Origin: Lycocorax pyrrhopterus obiensis
Lineage: Eukaryota > Chordata > Aves > Passeriformes > Paradisaeidae
Direction: 5' to 3'
NCBI GenBank assembly: GCA_014706295.1
Contig: JACSVZ010000002.1
Span: forward strand, 104,452,047-104,516,046
Length of the DNA stretch: 64,000 nt
Below, in pieces: positions 14,101 to 64,000 of this stretch; position 1 is the first letter of the stretch; each line of letters begins with the position of its first letter. The position numbers were made by a program, and so were the translations under genes. Below the pieces are notes generated by a model. It had not been told where the DNA came from, searched no databases, and was given only the letters and a program-made list of their open reading frames with translations.

Positions 14101-17100
14101 GTGACTTTTATTTTTTTTAAATGTAAAAGAGCATAGTCACCTTTTTTTCGTAACTAAAAGTGGGTAGTGTTTACTGTACTTACACACTGCTGGACCTGGG
14201 CTCTGGTTCTTCTCAAATACCCTGTGTCATGTTTCTGCACAGATCTTTTGAAACCTGGGTGACCACATGGAACAAGATTATTTGCTTGAATAGACAAGGT
14301 TTTCTTATAAGTTCAGCTTCTGAGTTTGAAAGAGTGATTAGAATTTCCCTGAGTCCTTCACCACACAGTTAAGTGATGCAGTGTTAAAATCAATCCGCTT
14401 TGAAATTTTCCTTTTGTTATTTCCATTTCTGTCTGCTTTGATAGAAGCTCATGGTATTTGTAGTTTTGCTTCCCACAATGAATGCCCATATTAATTGTTT
14501 TATTAAAAGCTATAGCAATAATCCTCCTTTACCTGTGGTCAGGTTAGAGGAATTTCACAATTGCCTTGTTCACGTGTCTTTGTAAGGAGACAGATTGAAA
14601 TGTGAGGGCCTCCTTCCAGCTCTGTTGTAAGGCAGTTCTCACTCCAGCAAACCTCGTGGTTAATCTTCTAGTTCAGTGATGGGCCACTGCAAAGAAGACT
14701 TGAAGTGGGTTTAGGAAACTTGCTTTGAAGAATGCAGCAATGGAGATGTGTGGTGGTGCCTTAGTATCTGAATCTTTTCAGAGAAGAATGCTGAGAGTGA
14801 TAGCGCCTGGAGGTGCAGGTGATCTAAATTTTAGGAAATTCCCCTATTATTTCATGTTTTCTTTCAGATTTAATATTGAAATTATTCCATTCTGATCATG
14901 TCTTCTAATACCCACAGTAAGTTTTAAAGAAATTAAATAAAATTTGTCTGTGTACAGCGGGAAAGTTGTTGAGGTAGAGGGGAAGCCTTAGAATGACTGT
15001 TGCCAAATTGAGCCTCCTTCCTTGATAGCGTGGTGGGGAAGGAAAAGGTATAGCAGCTAAATACATCTACATTTTGCACATGCTAACATTCTGTAGAGCT
15101 CAATCCAAAACAGACCTCAAAAGGTTGCCAAGAGAAGCAGGCAACTTAAGAATTACATTGGTATCCATTGGGTGGTGCAGGTAAAAGGAAAGGTGAGGAC
15201 TGGAACAATGAATTAGAGATGTGCACATTGCTCATTGCTGGGAATCTGAGCAGCTCTGTGCTGAGCTAGCTACAATTAGTGTGTGTGTGTGGATATGGAA
15301 ATAATTATTTACCCTCACATCAAACCTCCTGCCCATTAGAAACCTCTCGGTGCACACAGGTGGGCTCCAGCAGAGTTCCATGCGGTGTTGCTGGATATGG
15401 AACAATGGGCACGAGGGTGAACCCCGATGTGCCAGTGTTGGCAGCATAAAACCAGGTTTGCGAGATCCGGGAGGAGCTCCTGAGTCAAGTCCAGCTCTGT
15501 TTTCTCTCAGTCACTGTGTCAGATCAGCTCAAATTAACTCAAGAATGGAATGTCTTTCCCACATCCTCCCGAGCTCACTGATGCATCAGATGGGCAGAAT
15601 TTTAAGAAAACGTTGTCTTAATTTCACTATAGCAAGGAAGAGGGGTTGGTTTGTTTGTTTTATTTTTACCAAATGACCTCATATAGGAATGTTGGATAGA
15701 CATATTATTTGGGTAACTTTTTTAACAATGAGCATTAATTTAGTCACGTTAAATCATTGGCTTTGGTCACATTTAAATGCAGATATGGCAGATACATGTC
15801 TTAATAAGAGAAATGGGTTTTTCCTCCTTTTTTTTTTTTTTGCCTTCCTTTAAATTCCATAGATTTATTTTTCCTCCAGGCTCTGCTGCCTCCTCAAGCC
15901 CCCTCAGCACACTTGAGCCCATTTAAAGCACATTCTGCTGTCTCCTCTGCTGCTGCTGAGGTGTGCTCACTGGGGGCTCCCTCCCTTTTACACTGTGAGG
16001 AGGAAAATTAACCACTTCCTAATTGCACCAGGCATTTAGGGGTAGAATCAAATGCAGAAACACTAAGGAGTTACTACCTTGAATTGGCGCTCCTGGCTTT
16101 TGGGGAGGCTGGATCAAGATGGCACGATCTGAACCGGGCAGTAGCTCACTGTAGGAGGGTCTTGCCTCCTCCTCTCCCCTGCAGAAGGAAAGGCCGCTGC
16201 TCTCCCCTCCCCAGCTCTGTTGAACTCCAGATGAGGCCCAGCTGCCCTAATGGCCTCAGGCAGTGTTAGGAAATCAGCTGCCCCATGCTGTTCTCCAGGG
16301 CTCCCAGCTTCCTCTGCTGCAGCGCAGCAGGACCCCCAGCCACTCTGCCCTCTGATACCTCTGCCTGCCCCATCTTGCACAAGCACATCCCTGACAAGCC
16401 TTCCTCCTGCTCTGCTTCCACGCTGCAGGGACCAGAGCTCACACAAGCTGTGCTTCCTGAGCTTTCCTTTACTTGGCATTTCCAACAATCTTGTTTTCTC
16501 TTGGCAAACTAGAAACATCCTCTGGTAACATTAACCAGCTTTCTCAGGGAAATCTGTGACAATCCTCATCCATGGGCAAGTCTCCTTGTATAGATGCCAG
16601 GGAAGCAAATCAAATAGCCTTGGCTTGCCAGCACTTTTGCTGTGTGCATACTATGTTTTATTAATAGCTTCCCATCAAAATTAAAATAGTTGTCATGGAT
16701 TGTATACAACATGAAGGCTGTAGAAAACACGGAGGATGAACAGACTTCAGGCAGATGTTGTGCTGTGGGAATTGCAAATTTTCTGATTCATGAAGATTGA
16801 TTCATTTTCATTATGGTATTTTAACTAAAGTCTTTTCATTTGAATATATTCATGAAATCTTACCTTAAGCACATCATAACTGACATAAGTAGAAGAGAAA
16901 TTTTATTGGATGAAATTTAATCATAGTCTGTCACGATTTTGCTTATATTTATGGAAGTACATTTATGGATTTCAGTAAAATCAGTATTTCTGTCACTTAG
17001 CTGATCTGCATCAATTCTTTTTTTTTCAAAGGCACCTGACAGTCTTTAGTGTGCTGCAACCTTAATACTGCTTCAGTGTCACTTCTTCCCTAACACACTT

Positions 17101-17487
17101 TGTAGTTGTGTGTTTGTACACACTCCCTACCATTTCCACATTTAATGAAAACTTACGGAAGGGGAAAGAGAATCTACTTATCTTAAGTATTTTACTGCTG
17201 AAATAGCAGAATTTGTCGTGTTAATGGTGTTTTATCTGGTATTGTCTCTGGTTAGGATAGGGAAGTGTAGTTGCCACAAAATTTATTAAAAGCTGGTCTA
17301 AGTCAAAGACGGGGAATTATTTTCCCACAGCTGCATGAAGTCTCTGAACAGGGAACTGACCCTCTCTCCCAGGTTAGAGGTGAGTAATTTAATTTGTTTC
17401 ACAACTATGTGTCCAGTAGTGTAGTAATAATTAGCTCTTAGATATTTGTCTACACCAGCAGACCTCAGACGTTGCTGGAAGTGGCTG
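11115..17487. other. Non-coding 5' region, no supported gene
   Basis: Mostly AT-rich. It holds a (GT)6 run at 15279-15291, a 14-base T run ending at 15841, and a more GC-rich, CT-rich interval at about 15880-16480. The GC-rich interval keeps longer open frames on both strands (for example 134 codons on the minus strand at 16114-16518). They resemble no family I know and are probably an effect of composition. Confidence 0.5.
15279..15291. repeat. (GT)n microsatellite, about six units
   Basis: Uninterrupted GT dinucleotides at these positions. A short, possibly polymorphic simple repeat in non-coding DNA. Confidence 0.9.
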
Positions 17488-17600
17488 TCGTGATTATTGC
17501 CCTTTTACAGGTGGCCTTGAGGACCTTGAGCAACCCAGTGATAAAGCAGGAGTAGAACTGTAGGTTTTGAAAATGCCAACGTGTCTTCTTGGCCAAGGTC
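17488..17600 (-). mobile_element. Degraded MIR (CORE-SINE) fragment
   Basis: The + strand shows the familiar reverse-complement MIR order: a CCCTTTTACAG-type block, then a diverged gaggacctTGAGCAACCCAG block, then an agcaggagtaGAACtgtAGG-type block. The resemblance is by eye and clearly old. MIRs are shared across amniotes, so this fits an ancient insertion. Ends are approximate. Confidence 0.55.
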
Positions 17601-18827
17601 TCTTCCTCTTTGTAGGGCTAGGTGACATCTAGTGAGGGGAAGTACAAAGATAATGTTATAAATTTTATACTTTTCTGTCTATTGATTTAACTGGGGAAAG
17701 CTTTGTTGAAAACAATTTCTCCGAAAGTGCAGTCTTGTATTCTGAATATTGGAAAATGTTAGATTGGTGTTTCTTTGGAACAAATGTCATTTGGTATAAT
17801 AATCTAGCAACGTGGAAAATCTCATATTTCAGTGAGTCTCCTTTAACTCGTTTTAAAACCTTCCATGGCCACCCTGTTACTAAATGTTTATGTTTGAGAG
17901 TCCATATCCTAGTGCTGGGTGCACAAATATAACAGTCTATGGGCTATGTAATGCCATCCAAGGAGAAGAAATGATCTACAGGTCTGTTTGTGCTTGAATA
18001 TTTAATTAATTTCCTATATTTATCATTGATATAAACAGAGATATTAATTGTTAAAACAGACATTTAAATGATTGTTTTCACTATACAAGTGTAAAGCATA
18101 ATTTTAAATAAAGACATTTCACTGCATTTGCTGCATATGGTTTAGAAGTTATTTATTTCTCTTTTATTACTTATATCTTTTGTTGTGAGAGTATGGTTAG
18201 ATCCTTTAATGGATCAGATTACATGTAAATCATACTTATACATTGAAGACAGGAGGTGAAAATTCTGAAAATAATGAGAAACTGACGTTCCATGTAATTT
18301 CAGTTAATATGAGCAAGAGCAAAAAATCAAGTTACTGGATGTCTTTGTGTACATTTTCTCTCCAAATAATGGCATACTGACTAGTAAAAAATGATGTAAA
18401 CACACTCTTTGAGAAAAACTGATGAAGCCCAACTTGATTTTTAAATTTGTTTTTTTCTCACATACCCTTCTGTATTCTACTCTGAATATCCTAAAAACCG
18501 CCAAATAATAATGATTTTATCTACCCTCCATTAATTTTTTATACCAGGAAGGTTCTTGAGGCTGTTGAGAGGTCATGTATGCAGAAGACACAGAGCAGTG
18601 TGTTGGAAATGTGCTAAAAGCTTAGTGGAACAGAAGGATACAGTCTGCCAGATTGAGAGAGAGACATCAACATGAAGTGCCAGTTAGAGGTGTTGTTTCC
18701 ATAGCATATTTTCCTGCTAACTTTATATCACTCTCATGGATGATAGCAAGACCTCTGTCTTCATTTGTAAATTCTCTGTGCATGCACTTTCCCATCCCCT
18801 TATCAGCTGTTTCCTTTCTGTTTCTAG
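17601..18827. other. GREB1L: Non-coding DNA ending at the GREB1L coding-exon acceptor
   Basis: AT-rich intron-like DNA, especially about 18000-18300. It ends in a good pyrimidine tract and TAG acceptor (18825-18827). The sequence just before the ATG is therefore intronic, and the 5' UTR comes from at least one leader exon further upstream that I could not locate. Confidence 0.7.

Positions 18828-64000
<45,173 letters not shown>

Noticed and set aside
16114..16518. 134-codon minus-strand frame in the GC-rich part of the 5' region
   Set aside because: No domain or family resemblance, overlapping open frames on the other strand, and biased composition; best explained by GC content.

Overview
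The window is vertebrate nuclear DNA, almost certainly from a bird and probably from a songbird (passerine). It is AT-rich and intron-dominated. It carries CR1 LINE fragments with the avian-type 3' end, and one short element that joins a tRNA-Ile-like head to a CR1-like tail. That combination matches what I remember of TguSINE1, a SINE reported from passerines. There are no bacterial, plasmid, phage or CRISPR features.

The window holds one recognisable protein-coding gene on the + strand: GREB1L (growth regulation by estrogen in breast cancer 1-like). I could place 22 coding exons between 18831 and 62992. All have GT/AG borders, and their phases chain without a frame break over 4216 coding bases (about 1405 codons). 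The human protein is about 1920 residues, so roughly the last quarter lies beyond base 64000. The protein runs from a conserved MGNSYAGQL start, through a Cys-rich N-terminal region, a Ser/Pro/Gly-rich variable linker with a basic KKRHR patch and a long conserved middle, to a P-loop-like GPPQVGKT motif in the last visible exons.

Layout: 1-18827 is non-coding and lies 5' of the start codon, probably GREB1L 5' intron. It contains a small CpG-dense patch (about 2640-2750), a truncated CR1 (10261-11114) and an old MIR fragment (about 17488-17600). From 18828 to 40890 there are ten exons, including three consecutive-region exons of exactly 138 nt, in introns of 0.3-6.7 kb. Intron 10 (40891-46513) carries a CR1 with the tRNA-Ile/CR1 SINE nested inside it. 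From 46514 to 62992 there are twelve more exons in mostly 0.4-3 kb introns. The window ends inside intron 22.

I found no second gene and no new biological system. The points most worth following are the nested SINE, the symmetric and weakly spliced cassette exon 6, the P-loop split by an intron, the N-myristoylation-like start, and weak donors, one beside a perfect U12-type donor string. Exon identities rest on similarity to GREB1L as I remember it; no alignment was run.
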